A stretch of DNA of 64,000 nucleotides from Ctenosaura bakeri (Eukaryota; Chordata; Lepidosauria; Squamata; Iguanidae), in assembly GCA_948474755.1 (NCBI GenBank), contig CAOLHI010002567.1, forward strand, positions 181,287 to 245,286, given 5' to 3'. The notes below the pieces were generated by a model, which worked only from the letters and a program-made list of their open reading frames with translations, ran no database searches and was not told the DNA's origin. Made by a program: the position numbers and the translations under genes. This document shows, piece after piece, positions 49,169 through 60,728 of the stretch; position 1 is the first letter of the stretch; each line of letters opens with the position of its first letter.

Positions 49169-49785
49169 TTCCTCCTTTCTATTTCTCACTCACCTTTTTA
49201 AAACCCAGAAACTGCACCATGTCAAAAGTGTCTGGAATGCTTGACCTAACATCATCTGGATATTCACAAAGCTGCCAGCTTTCCCCAGTTTTGCACTCCA
49301 TATTCTCTAGCAGGAATCTATTGTAATTAGATTAAGGAACACATGACCCTCTTTACAATCAGTCCCAAAAATCTCACTTTCACACTCAATCAGGATGCAG
49401 AAATATGTGACAAGGGAGTAACTGAGAATCCTTAATCCCTTGTGCAAATGACAATGGAGAACCTGCATAGATGACACCACAAGAAAAAAAATCAACTTCC
49501 TATGAATTTCTCTGATTTGAAGATTAATTTAATATGTACATTTTTTATAAATATGTAAATTTCTTTGAGGGAACTGACCAAGTGCTCTCAAAGCTTCCAG
49601 AGGTAGTGAAAGGGAAAGTGGAAACAAACGCTCAAAGCAAATACTTTCTGAAACCTTGAACTAAATGTTTGGGAAGTACTGTTTTTGAAGCAGGTTCTCT
49701 TTTTTCTGAGATTTTTTTTAAAAAAATCTCTTCTACATGGGGCTTGAGTGATTTATTAAAGCACAGGTTCTCATTAACGTTGCAG

Positions 49786-50102
49786 TACTGTATTAGTTGC
49801 TGGGAATAATACATGAAGAAGAGATGGATTGTTTCAACTTCTACTCTGAGAAGCAATACTTTTCAGAATTATTTGACTCTACTGATGGGGAGGAGATGGA
49901 AGAGGAAAGGATGGTGAGAGATGCAGAAGATTTAGAGATGAATCCTTTTGACAGATTGTTCCTCTCTTCCCATTACTACAAACTCCTCAAAGAAAAAGAA
50001 GGACTTCCTGTCTGGCAAGTGAAAAATGAGTTCCTGGAAAGTCTACATCATCATCAGATTGTGATTGTTTCAGGAGATACTAAGACAGGCAAGAGCTCCC
50101 AG
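49786..50102 (+). CDS. DHX32: DHX32 first coding exon
   Basis: DHX32 is a DEAH-family RNA-helicase-like protein of about 740 aa. The acceptor is CATTAACGTTGCAG at 49772-49785; the donor is GTGTGT after ...SSQ. From the in-frame ATG at 49824 the exon encodes 93 residues: an acidic N-terminus (SEKQYFSELFDSTDGEEMEE), then DLEMNPFDRLFLSSHYYKLL, then the start of the helicase core QIVIVSGDTKTGKSSQ. The last is motif I (Walker A); DTKTGKSS is a variant of GETGSGKTT, as is known for DHX32. The similarity begins just upstream of that ATG. The codon matching the mammalian start is ATA (49809), so initiation at 49824 is the simplest reading. The exon itself is intact. Confidence 0.9.
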
Positions 50103-50646
50103 GTGTGTATTTATTAGAGGACACAGAGGTATGATATTACTTAGACAAATACAGTTTATTAGCCTTTGTATTTTTAATGATCTTATTTTATGATGGATTA
50201 TCAAAACAAGAATTGTGTTACAATTTAATTTTGAATTTCTCCACTATTTTATTTGTCATTATGGTCTCCAGCAGCTTCTATTGGGTTTCATATTAGGAGG
50301 ATTTGTATGGCATTGTAAATATCTGTGCACTTCTATTAGGGATTCCAATTTGTTTTTCTTTGAACAATAGACTTCAAGTTGCAATATAAATCATATTAAA
50401 AGTTGTTGCACATTTCAAAAGTGGTTTCTTGTGGAGCATGTGGAAAAGGCTTGCCTTTTTTAAAAAAAAAAAGGATCAAAAGCTCATCTGATTGCTCATG
50501 GAGTTAGTTTTGACAAGGTTCATTCATTATTCCCTATTATTAGTATAGATTGTCAAATATTTCTTTATAGAGGATTAAGAAGCAAACAAGGATTATATGA
50601 AATGGATATATGTGTATGGTCTTAGAAACTGAGAACAAATGAACTC

Positions 50647-50671
50647 TCTGTGTGTGTGTGTGTGTGTGTGT
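50647..50671. repeat. (TG)n microsatellite
   Basis: TGTGTGTGTGTGTGTGTGTG, about 12 units. Confidence 0.9.
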
Positions 50672-51060
50672 TTAGAATTCTGATTTTTAAATGCTATTTT
50701 TGATTATGGAAAATGAGAACAGCCAATCAACAATTTCTCTCATGTGATCTGTATTGAAATTAGGACTAAGAAGCTATCATTAAAAAAATGTTCACAAGAT
50801 AGGATTACATACCAGCAACCCCATCACCACGATAGCATCCTATATAGTCCAGATGAACTTTAAATGTTCAAAATTAGAAAACATGAAGAAAGCCATTAAT
50901 ATATAATTCTTCTTGATGTAATTTATGAAGCATTTGTTCACAGTAAGTTCCCCAATCCTGTGGTTTACTGATTATAACTTCTGTTGATCTCATTTGAGTG
51001 AACATTTGTGCTTGTGGGCATAGTAAGTTAAGCTAAAAGAAGACTCAGAAGAAGAGACCA

Positions 51061-52040
51061 TCTACTATATGAAAGTGAATGTTTGTCTGCGCATTTCTCT
51101 TGTTTGTCCGTGTCAGCATATGATTGTCTGTGTGAGGTGAGAAGGCCTCATATGATTGGCTGGCTGTGAAGATTCCATGGAATCCTGGGTAGGCAGTTTA
51201 GGGAGGGACCTTTGGAATTCTCAGCCACAGAGCTCTTGGGCCTCAGGCTGGTTGCTATGGAGATCAGGCCTACCATCAATAAGGATGCCAGAAAACTTTT
51301 GGGAGGCGTATGTGAGAAAAATTAAAATGACATACACAACATAGTTACAAGATATTTTTGTCTCACACAGTATATTGTATGGGTTCCATATGTGAAGAAT
51401 CTTAAAGATGAAATTCAAAACAAAAAATGCTTCCAGAAAAATGTAAAGCCATTGTACAAATTCAACAGAAAGCAAAAAAATCAAAAGCCAGTACATCAAC
51501 ATCACCAGAGAACACAGATTGGATTGGGGACTATGGGGAAAAGTTACAGGTACTAGAATAGGCCTGTTGCTGTGGAGACTATGCTAGCAGCAAGGAGGAG
51601 GACAGTGTATTTCTGCAGGAACCCAACCTCTGTATGTTAACAACTATGAATACAGATTGGATTGGGGAATATGGGGATAAGTTACAGGTACCGGAATAGG
51701 CCTGTTGCTATGGAGACAAGGCCTAGCAGCAAGGAGGAGAAGAGTGTATTCCCTCAGGAACTCAACCACTGTATCTTAACAACTATGAATACAGATTGGA
51801 TTGGGGAATATGGAGATAAGTTACAGGTACAGGAATAGGCCAGTTGCTATGGACACAGGGCCTAGCAACAAAGAGGAGGACAGTGTACTTCCTCAGGAAC
51901 CCAAACTGTATATGTAAATAACTCTGAGTACAGATTGCATTGGGAAATATGGAGCAAAGTTACAGGAAATGAAGAAGACAGTTTCATGAGTTCTTAAGAG
52001 GAAAATAATAACCCCAGGCAACGCCAGGTAAATAGGCTAG
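51061..52040 (+). mobile_element. Non-autonomous Helitron A
   Basis: Starts TCTACTATATGAAAGTGAAT, ends CAGGCAACGCCAGGTAAATA then GGCTAG, flanked by A (51060) and T (52041): 5'-TC, 3'-CTAG, A/T target and a subterminal hairpin (CCAGGCAACGCCAGG type). 980 bp, no Rep/helicase coding. Contains a tandem array of 138-139-bp units starting at 51517, 51655, 51794 and 51933. Confidence 0.88.
51517..51980 (+). repeat. 138-139-bp tandem array in Helitron A
   Basis: Three full units plus a partial one. Each starts GATTGGATTGGGGA.TATGG, passes GTTGCTATGGAGACAAGGCC and AGCAGCAAGGAGGAGGACAG, and ends AACCTCTGTATGTTAACAAC. Confidence 0.85.
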
Positions 52041-52084
52041 TGTTTCATAAATGTTAGTTTGGCCCTGCTGTCTCTTGGCTGCAC

Positions 52085-52225
52085 AGAAACTATGGTACAT
52101 ACTCATGTGTAAGTTGATCTCTTGTATAAGCCAAGGGCAGGTTTAGGGGCTAAAACTATGGACTTTGATAAGACCCACGGATAAGTCGAGTGGCAAAAGG
52201 CACTTTTTAAGGAGAACCTAAAAAA
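52085..52225. repeat. Decayed repeat with TATAAGCC/TAAGTCGAG motifs
   Basis: GGTACATACTCATGTGTAAG, CTTGTATAAGCCAAGGGCAG, GACCCACGGATAAGTCGAGT. Resembles a hairpin-type DNA transposon remnant. Ends not defined. Confidence 0.35.
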
Positions 52226-53379
52226 AAAAAGCACCAATTCTGCCATGAACTGAATTCACACACACAAATGGAACAGTGCTTAAACACTATTTATTAGGAG
52301 CATGATACATCGTACAGGACTTCAGTGAGTGAACTGGAGGCAATTAGCAAGATTCAAAACATAAAATACAAAGAATGCATCTTCCTGCCCACAAGAGACC
52401 TTGAAGTCTTGGTGCAGCCTGGCCAAGCTTATCAGTTCATTTCTAGCTTTTGTTTATCTAATGGTCTCTGGTTCTCATACTTTGTTACAAGCAAGCTGCT
52501 ACTTAATTCCTACTACACATCCCATTACTAAATGTGGACCCAACAAATCTCCTCTACTTCTCGGTGTTCATTTGAGGAGATGTGCTGAAGAGCTGCCATT
52601 GCCACCACCATTTTCCCACCCCTGCCTTCAAAAAGGCCAGAAGTGGTGCTGCGGTGGAAGGACTAGAGGGTGTCTGTGTTTATTTTAGGTTCTCCCAGGG
52701 TGGATTAAGCTCTTCCCTTTCACCACTCAGAGAAGGAGATGATTCCTTTCTTGAAGTTTGGAGTCAATTTTTTTACTAAAATTTCTATATGTATACATGA
52801 TTATATACAGCACTCTGTGTATATGAACACTGAAATGCCCAGAGTGCTAGATGAAAGAAGAAGGTATTTGGCTTCACAGCGGCAACCTGTGAGGTAGTTA
52901 TTAAAATAGCCCTATCTCCTTGGCACTAGAAGATGGAAGCAGATAGGAGAAGTCAGGAATAAAGACATTTTTACTCCCAGCGCAGAGGAAACTGTCCAAG
53001 TCTGCTCAATTTTGCCTTTGAGCCAGGTGCAGGTAAATTCCCACCTGCCTTCCCAAAAGGGACCCACCTGTCTGTGGTGGCTGATGCTCACTCATGGTGG
53101 TGGGGCAGAGGTCAAGGTCACCAGAGGTGGAGATAGTTTGCATCAGGTTTGCTACCCAGCCCCCTCTCTCACAAAATCTAAAAAAACCTTGCAGCTGGGA
53201 GTGCTATTGCGGATTAAGTGAGCAATATGCTGTCTAACCAAACATCAGGAATACTCTTGCTAACTAGTATCCAATATGAGAACATTGAATTGCCAAGTTA
53301 AGACCTTTCTCTTCTAGCAGGCATTCAGCTCTGGCTGTGTTTCAGGTGATTTTTTTGCTTTTACTTAGAATTCATTTTA

Positions 53380-53527
53380 TTGTTACTGACTTGTTCTAAT
53401 TTATTGCAAAACTGATCTTTATAATGAAAATTGGTGGGTTTTTGATTATTTGTGTTGTTATATTTGTAAACCACACCGAGAGCATTACTAGTAAGACAAC
53501 GTATAAATATTTTAAATAAATAAATAA
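53380..53527 (+). mobile_element. CR1/L2-like LINE 3' end
   Basis: ATATTTGTAAACCACACCGA to ACGTATAAATATTTTAAATA then AAATAAATAACT, the typical TTGTAA.CC.C..GAG...GTATAAATA(AAAT)n ending. Confidence 0.55.
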
Positions 53528-54280
53528 CTTAAGTCCATCCTACACCTTATCCTCACAACATCCAATGAGATATAGTAGACCAACGCTACTCAAATTGGAA
53601 GGCTGTGGACCAGTCCATTAGTGATCAATTCAATGACAAGTCTCCAGGAAACTATGGAAACTATACTAATACAGTTCAAATTAGGTACCTGTCCCTCCTA
53701 CATCATTGGGAAAAAGATTGCTAGGCTGCCACATTAGATAGCTCGAGAAGCACTGTGGCAAACTGACAGATAGGCCCAAAATATATCTCCCACTTACCTG
53801 CAGGGATTTGAACCTTATTTGAACCCTTTCAACCAGACGGGATCCTTATTTGAACTAGACTGGAACCCAGGTCTTCCAGTCTAATGTGTAACTGTTGTCA
53901 ATGAAGTAAGCTGTCTTAGTATATTCCACCTTGTAACTAGCTCTGGCCACAAGCTTTATACATAACAGTTGGAGACACAACATTAGTTTGATATGGGTAT
54001 ATGTTTCTTGATTTTTCAGAACAGTAGTTATGGTTAATAATTCCTTCATAAGTATTTAGGCAACATTTGGGCTGAATTTTAAAAATGTAAAGCTTTTGCT
54101 GAAAGCTGCGTTTTAATTAATCATTCTTGTAATAAAAGTAATGATCTTAAACTTCCAGCCCTGCAGTCTTTCTTACTGCAACAGGAAATCTTTTTAAGAG
54201 CTAAGTGAAAATCCATTATATATAATGTTTGAGAAGTTTGGGGCTTTAGTTAATAAATTGGTTGTACTGTGGAAAATGGC

Positions 54281-54510
54281 CAGTATGGTGTAGTGATCTG
54301 AACATTGGACTACAAATCCAGCGATCAGGGTTCAGATCTCCGCTCAGCTGTGGAAACCCACTTGGTTACCTTGGCCAAGTCACACCTTCTCAGCCTCAGA
54401 AGAAGGGAAAGGCACCCCTCCCCTGAACAAATCTTGCCAAGAAAACTCTGTAATAAGGTCACCTTAGAGTTGCCATAGGTCAGAAATGACTTGAAGGCAC
54501 ACAGCACAAC
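54281..54510 (+). mobile_element. tRNA-derived SINE
   Basis: GGCCAGTATGGTGTAGTGAT (box A), CAGGGTTCAGATCTCCGCTC (box B), CAGCCTCAGAAGAAGGGAAA, TTGCCATAGGTCAGAAATGA, then CTTGAAGGCACACAGCACAA. Full length. Confidence 0.9.
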
Positions 54511-55489
54511 CAATAATAACAAACTATGCAAAAAAGAATTAAAATTTCAACCTGAACTTCCCTGTATAGTAACTTTGAGAAGAATATGAATACTCTTGTT
54601 CATTTACCTTTCTGGTTCAAATTATATGTACCTGGACCCTCATGGCTGTGCTGCTTAGGGAGAGGGTGGTATTTGCTGCCCTCCCCAGAAGAAACCCTGA
54701 TGCCTTGTGTCCAGTGGGGAGTGCTGAGACGCATCACATGATGGGGGTGAGTGAGAGGCTATGGAAAGCCAGCTCGCCTCCGCATGACCTCAGTTGCTGC
54801 AGCTTTCCTCAGGTAGCAAGGGGAGAGATAAGTCTGGTGTACACCTTTGGCACTCCTTTTGGGTGCAGGGGAATGCTTTGGAACCACTTCTTCAAGGTCC
54901 TGGGACTCAGGGAGTAAGGAAGAAGGCTACCCTTGAAGCTTACTCAGAACAGGAGCTCTCACTTGTAGGGTCTTGGGACTTCGTTGGGAGCCTACTGAGT
55001 TGACCTTCCAACTTAGGGCAGCCAGGGAGCAACCCAGAAGGAATGGCTCACCCTTGGTGCTGAGGTGTTTTTCCCAAGGGAAAGCCAAGAAGGTTGTCAC
55101 AGGGATGACACCTGGCCTCGGCTGATCCCAAGTCAGGTTCCTCCCCCTATTTCATTCACACTCAGACCAATGCAAAGTAAATAAATAGGTCAAATAAAAG
55201 GACCTTATTTCCCCCAATGTCTCATGCCTGCTGTTGTTATTCTGTTTGCCAGCAATTAATTTTGCATCTAATTCAGTGGGAGATCCTTCTGTGTATGAAT
55301 TTACTTCTGTATCATTGTTGTGTACTTTTTAGTAGTTTCCAACTTACAGTAGCTTTAAGACAAACCTATCACAAGATTTTCTTGACAAGATTTGTTCAGC
55401 GTGGGGGTTGCCTTTATGTTCCTCTGCAACTGAGAGAATGTGACTTACTCAAGGTCACCCAGTGGGTTTCCATGGTCAGGCAAAGTCAT

Positions 55490-56556
55490 GGGCCTTTTCC
55501 GCACCTTACCTTATCTAGTCATCCTCTGGTCGCAATCCCAGCAGTGCTTTTGACAGGAACGGAGTGCAACAGAAATGCTTCCTTCCGCATCAGACTGGTA
55601 TTCTTTTCGCACGGGCTTTCCCGAGCGAAATAGCCCCGTGAGCCATGCGGGAGTGGGAGCGCCGCTCCACACGACGCACTCCCACTTCCGGCGCTCTCAC
55701 GAGGCTGCAGCGGCGCGAGCGCGGGGTTTTGATTTTTGCTTCCAAGCAAAAATCACCCCACGCTCGCGCAACGCTCCCGGCGCCCACCCGCACTTACCTG
55801 TTGTGCGGTGCGTCGGAGAGGCGGCCGGGTAGGGCTTCCTTCCCTCCGCTCCTGCGGAAGGAAGGGGTGGGGCGGGGCGCTTGCGTGACGGATGCGATGG
55901 CATCCTGCTTTGCGCGGGTGGGGGACTGCTCGCGACAGCCTCCCGCTTCGCGCGCGGGGGGTGGGTGGGCGCGACTGTCGCTCGCTCCTGGCACACGCGG
56001 GGGGACGGGCGCGACTGTCGCTCGCTTCCCGCGTGCGCGGGGGCGGCGCGAGAGGCTCCTGCTTCTCGCGCAAGCGGGGAAGGATGGACGCACGAGCCGC
56101 CTCTGCCTCCGGGACGTTGCCGCTTCCCCGCTTGTTCCTTCGCCTGCGGAAGGAACGAGCGGGGAACCAGCAGGCTCTCGGAAGAGGCTTTTCGCGCAAG
56201 CCGCCCACTCCGGCTCACGCAAAAAGCCTCAGTGCGAAAAGGGCCCAGCTCCCTGTGGGAGGGAGCGCAAAGGACATGACTCTTCCTTCCACAGCATAGC
56301 CATGCTCTTTCCCATGCTGCTCTGGGGCAGGAAGCACCTCCATCACACTTCTGTCCCTTCTGCATGGTAGGTAAGTGCAGGAGCATCACGCAATTGGGGG
56401 TCATTGACAGAGAAATCCCATCAATGATTTACTCTGCTGTGGTGCCAACTGGTGACAGGAGAAGAGTGGGACCACGGCAATGTCATACAGAAGCATCATT
56501 GTGGTCCTGCTTCTCTCATCCCAGTGCTGGGACAATACATCTGTATGGAAAGGGCC
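55490..56556. mobile_element. CpG-rich DNA-transposon-like insertion
   Basis: Begins GGGCCTTTTCCGCACCTTAC and ends GTATGGAAAGGGCC, inverted ends of the same GGCC family as the palindromic MITEs. It sits inside a SINE with a CAT-like 3-bp duplication. The core at 55603-56246 is bounded by CTTTTCGCAC and GTGCGAAAAGGGCCC, is strongly GC- and CpG-rich, and has inverted blocks (TTTTTGCTTCC/GGAAGCAAAAA type near 55733-55750) and GC tandem motifs. Several long open frames on both strands are composition artefacts. No transposase seen. Confidence 0.75.
55915..56090. repeat. GC-rich degenerate tandem repeat
   Basis: GGGCGCGACTGTCGCTCGCT occurs twice 40 bp apart (GCGACTGTCG at 55971 and 56011), with looser copies before (CTGCTCGCGACAGCC) and after (GGCGCGAGAGGCTCC). 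Each is followed by CGCGGGGG. Confidence 0.65.
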
Positions 56557-57069
56557 ATACTCAAACACTTAAACCACTAGACCCACACTGGCTTTCTTAC
56601 TTATATATAGGCATTGTCATATTATTATGTTCTCAGACAAGACAAAATTCCAGTCAGTATTAATATCTGTGGGTAGACAATTATTTGAATTTGAAGATCC
56701 CTTATAACATTTAACTCATCAAATCAAGTCGTGATTTTGTGTAAGGCATTCTTAATGTTAGTACCAAAATAGGTATAGTGCTAAATACTTCATTCAAAAG
56801 CATTCAGTTAAAAAAAAACAGTTGGGTGCCAGTGGGACAATAGTGCACAGGAAAGGAAAGGTTCATTCTATTGTCCCTCGTCACCATCCCAGATGAAAGC
56901 TAATGTCAAGAAAATTTGTCTCCTTATTGCTTCCTTCAGCGGGGAAAATTTCTGTTGGAACTGTTGGAAGCTCCCTCCACCCCCCAGGGCTGCTAGCACT
57001 GTGTGTATGAGATTTTCATCATACTTGTAGGAGGAAAAGGACTAAACATCCCTTCCATACATGCTATAA

Positions 57070-58035
57070 TCTACTATATAAAAGTCAATGTTTGTCTGCA
57101 TGTTTGTCTGAGACAGCATACGATTGGCTGTGTGAGACGAGAAGACCTCATATGATTGGCTGGCTGTGAAGGTTCCATGGAATCCTGGGTTGGCAGTTTA
57201 GGGAAGGACCTTTAGAATTCTCAGCCACAGAGTTTTTAGGCCTCAGGCTGGTTGCTATGGAGATCAGGCCTACTATCAATAAGGATGCCAGAAAACTTTT
57301 GGGAGGCATATGTGGGAAAAATTAAAGTTACAACATAGTTACAAGGTATTTTCATCTCACACAGTAGATTGTATGGGTTTCATATGTGAGGAATCTTAAA
57401 GCTGAAATTCAAAACAAAAATGCTTCCAGAAGAACATAAAGCCATTGTACATACTCAACAGAAAGCAAAAAAAATCAAAAGTCAGTACGTCAATGTCGCC
57501 AGAGAGCACAGATTGGATTGGGGACTATGGGGAAAAGTTACAGTTACTGGAATAGGCTGATTGCTATGGAGATGATGCCTAGCAGCAAGAAGGAGGACAG
57601 TGTATTCCCGCAGGAACCCAACCTCTGTATGTTAAGAACTACAAATACAGACTGGATTTAGGAATATGGGGAAAAGTTACAGGTAATGGAATAAGTCGGT
57701 AGCTATGGAAACAAGGCCTAGCAGTAAGGAGGAGGACAGTGTATTCCCTCAGGAAACCAACCTCTTTATGTTAACAACTCTGAATACAGATTGGATTGGG
57801 GAATATGGAGATAAGTTACAGGTACAGGAATAGGCCAGTTGCTATGGACACAAGACCTAGCAGCAAGGAGGAGGACAATGTATTCCCACAGGAACCCAAC
57901 TTCTGTATGTTAACAACTTTGAATACAGATTGCATTGGGAAATATGGAGCAAAGTTACAGGAAATGGAGAAGATAGTTTGGTGAGTTCTTAAGAAGAAAA
58001 TAAAAACGCCAGGCAGTGCCAGGTAAATACGCTAG
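57070..58035 (+). mobile_element. Non-autonomous Helitron B
   Basis: Starts TCTACTATATAAAAGTCAAT after an A (57069), ends CAGGCAGTGCCAGGTAAATA then CGCTAG. 966 bp, closely similar to Helitron A throughout, with array units starting at 57511, 57650, 57789 and 57928. Directly abutted by Helitron C. Confidence 0.88.
57511..57975 (+). repeat. 139-bp tandem array in Helitron B
   Basis: Three units of 139 bp plus a partial one, same unit as in Helitron A, in the same number and order. Confidence 0.85.
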
Positions 58036-58464
58036 TCTATTATATAAAAGTCAAAGCTTGTCTATTTGTCTATGTCAGACAGAGAAGACCCCATATGGTT
58101 AGCTGTGTCAGGGGAGAAGACCTCATATCATTGACTGCCAGAGAAGATTCTATAGAATCCTGGAGTTTGCAGTTTAGGAAGGCACCTTTAGAATTCTCAG
58201 CCAGAGAGCTCTTGGGCCTCAGGCTGGTTGCTATGGAGACAAGGCATAGCAGCAAGGAGGAGGACAGTATACAGTATTCCCTCAGGAACCAAACTTCTGT
58301 ATGTTAAGAACTCTGAATACAGATTGGATTTGGGAATATGTGGAAAAGTTACAGGTACAGGACAAGACAGTTTGGGGAATTAGAGACAGAGGATCTCAAA
58401 TCTTTCTAACAAGTATTACCTATGAAAGAATTAAATCCCGGGCAACGCCGGATATATATGCTTG
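58036..58464 (+). mobile_element. Non-autonomous Helitron C, head to tail with B
   Basis: Starts TCTATTATATAAAAGTCAAA immediately after the CTAG of B, ends CCCGGGCAACGCCGGATATA then TATGCTTG followed by T. 429 bp: a short form with the 5' region and one unit-like segment (GGTTGCTATGGAGACAAGGC). Its terminal hairpin is better preserved than in A or B. Confidence 0.85.
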
Positions 58465-60728
58465 TTATAGATAAAATGTGTGCACTTGCCTGCATGCACA
58501 GCTTCTATTTCTTTAAAATCCTCTGATGTTGTATCAAGTGACATGTTTAGCATCCCATATGATGACCTTCACATAGGAACAAAGTTGGGTTGCCCTTCTT
58601 TAAGTAAATCAAATTGCAAAGATTCCAGTTAAAAATGCCTATTTTTCATGTTAGGATTTTAGATGGCAAATGCAACACATGTGCATATTCTTTCTGCATC
58701 CTGTCAGTGCACATGTTACACAAGAAATGAATGAAAAGTCTCTTGAAGTTGATGGAACTTAATTTTTTAAAATCTATTAATTAACAGCATTTATCGTAGT
58801 CTACTAGTTTTCTCCTTTGGAGAAATGAGATGCTTGGGAGTAATCTTTCACAGGAAAATGTACAGAGGGAAAAAAATCCCTTCTCTTCTCACTGATGAGG
58901 AAGAGAGGAGTCAATGGTTGAATCACATGGTTCCAGCCTCTGGAACTGACAAAAGATAATCTATGTGACTGTGGACCGCTCCCCTGAACTTCCACAGAAC
59001 GACTATTCACAGTGAGGGAAAATGCCAAGGGGAAAAAACATTCTCTTCCCACTCATTCCCACAATACTTTTGTGTTCCTGATCTTCGTGTCTTGTGAATA
59101 TTTTTCATTTTAAAAATAGAAAATTGTTCTCATTTGTCCTGTATTATGTCAGAAGAATAGGGAGACAGTTCTGTTTATCACAATTATTCCTCTCTCCAGC
59201 CTATTTAAATGTGATAATGCCTCTGTACTGTTTACTTTGAATCTTCCACCAAACAGAATAGCAACTTATGTGAAGAGGTTTTAATTCAAAGCTCCCTTGC
59301 CAGCATATGATACGTCATTCAAAAACATGCCAACAGTCGTTCTTCCTTTGATGTTTGAAACTCTTCTAACTAATGAGGAATAACTGCATTTGTTGCACAA
59401 AAATGGTTGTCTGAGAAAATGTTATGAGTCACTACATACTATCTTCAAGAATCTTCCAAGCTTTAATTGATGGGGGGGTTGATGCTTGGTTGAAACAACT
59501 GATGGCTGCTTTGCCTGCTAATTTAGGAAATAAAAAATATATATAAACAGTGAATTAATATATTAGTAGAATGCTTTCACAAGGATTCTCAAGTTCATCA
59601 ATAAAATTATGCTTATTAACGTAAGTTTTGGAGCAATATTTGGATACTGGTCTGTTGTTTCTTTTGGACTAGCAAAATCCAGGAGTATGTTTATAACACA
59701 AGAGATAAACTACTAAGCAATGGTAGCTGGTGTCTTTTTGCCGGTGGGGTGTTGACTCTGCTCTGGGTTTTAGTCCAAACATTAAAGGAATTATTTCAAG
59801 GTGCTGAACAAATATCTTCAGTGCTTAGGAAACATCTTTAAAACTCATGCTAAAATCTGGAATGAATTCGTAGCCCTAGTGACATAGAGAACAACAGCTG
59901 CTACCAAGTAAAGGAAACTGATTCTCATAGCAAATAATTTAGGGGCAATAAATTCATGTGAGATGAGGCAGAAAAAAAGGTGGAACAAGAATAAAGATTA
60001 TATAATCCCTTTTGACATTAAGCAGTCAGCATATGATGGAGCATAAACAGAGCCATGGAGCCAAATGACCCATCTAGTGAAAGTAGGAAATTTTGTTGCC
60101 CAAAAGTTTTTAAATGTCCTACAGGTCATCCACAAGTCCATGCACTGCCCAGAGACTACAAGATGTAGACCTATCATGAAATTTCTCTAGAAGTGCTAGA
60201 ATTACAGTGATAAATACAAATGATCTTTCAGCTTCACATACAGATTAATTTTGTTTTCCTGGCAGACTGTCATTTTGTGTTAAAGCAAATGCGCAAGGCC
60301 AGAACTTCAGGCCAGCCCTATAGGCAGAGCATCTGACCTTGACAATGACTCAGGTCATAAATGTCCCTCACACTGTTAAGCTACGTAAGCTGCCCAACGT
60401 TCATGAATTATAGGGTTGGTGTCCTCTTGTCCCCAGGAAGCAACCGTGTCATGTCTTTAATGAACTCAGTTCAATTAGACCAACTCAGACCAAGAAATTC
60501 CCAGAACTGTATTTTACTTCATGTTTGGCCACTTAACTGACTTGGGGGCTTGACATTTATCCAGACAGCCAATTTCCATGTATCTGTTTATCTGATAGTA
60601 GCCAAGGAGCTAGGAAGCAACAGATGTTCACTTGTGGCAGCTCAACCATCAACATCATTGTTGTCGTCATCGTCATTGTCGTCTTTTTGTGAATGGATTC
60701 ATTTCTAATTTTTTTTTAACCTTAAAAG

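Larger units (their letters stand above)
46861..49785 (+). other. DHX32 5' region up to the first coding exon
   Basis: From the shared promoter to the acceptor at 49785. Expected to contain intron 1 and the end of an undefined non-coding exon 1. It holds palindromic MITE copies at 46941 and 48411, a SINE split by the latter, an hAT-like fragment near 48128-48240 (AGAATCCTGGGATTTGTAGT), and an (AC)n run at 49144-49168. 47130-48120 and 48700-49140 show nothing recognised. Confidence 0.6.
55314..56594 (-). mobile_element. tRNA-derived SINE split by the CpG-rich insertion
   Basis: 55314-55489 reads TTGTTGTGTACTTTTTAGTA, AGATTTTCTTGACAAGATTT, CCCAGTGGGTTTCCATGGTC. The head resumes at 56557-56594 with ACTCAAACACTTAAACCACT then AGACCCACACTGGCTTT. 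1067 bp lie between. Confidence 0.85.
50103..60728 (+). other. DHX32 intron between first and second coding exons
   Basis: 10.6 kb. It holds (TG)n at 50647, Helitrons at 51061 and 57070-58464, a LINE tail at 53380-53527, SINEs at 54281 and 55314, and the CpG-rich insertion 55490-56556. 50105-50640, 54520-55310 and 58470-60720 show no recognised repeat or exon. Confidence 0.75.

Noticed and set aside
51517..51980. Regular repeats that could suggest a CRISPR-like array
   Set aside because: Units are 138-139 bp with no distinct spacers, lie inside Helitron ends, and the genome is vertebrate.
55645..56404. Long open frames on both strands (up to 241 codons)
   Set aside because: They lie in the CpG-rich transposon-like insertion, overlap on both strands in several frames, and encode Arg/Ala/Pro-rich low-complexity peptides. 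Stop codons are rare simply because of GC content.
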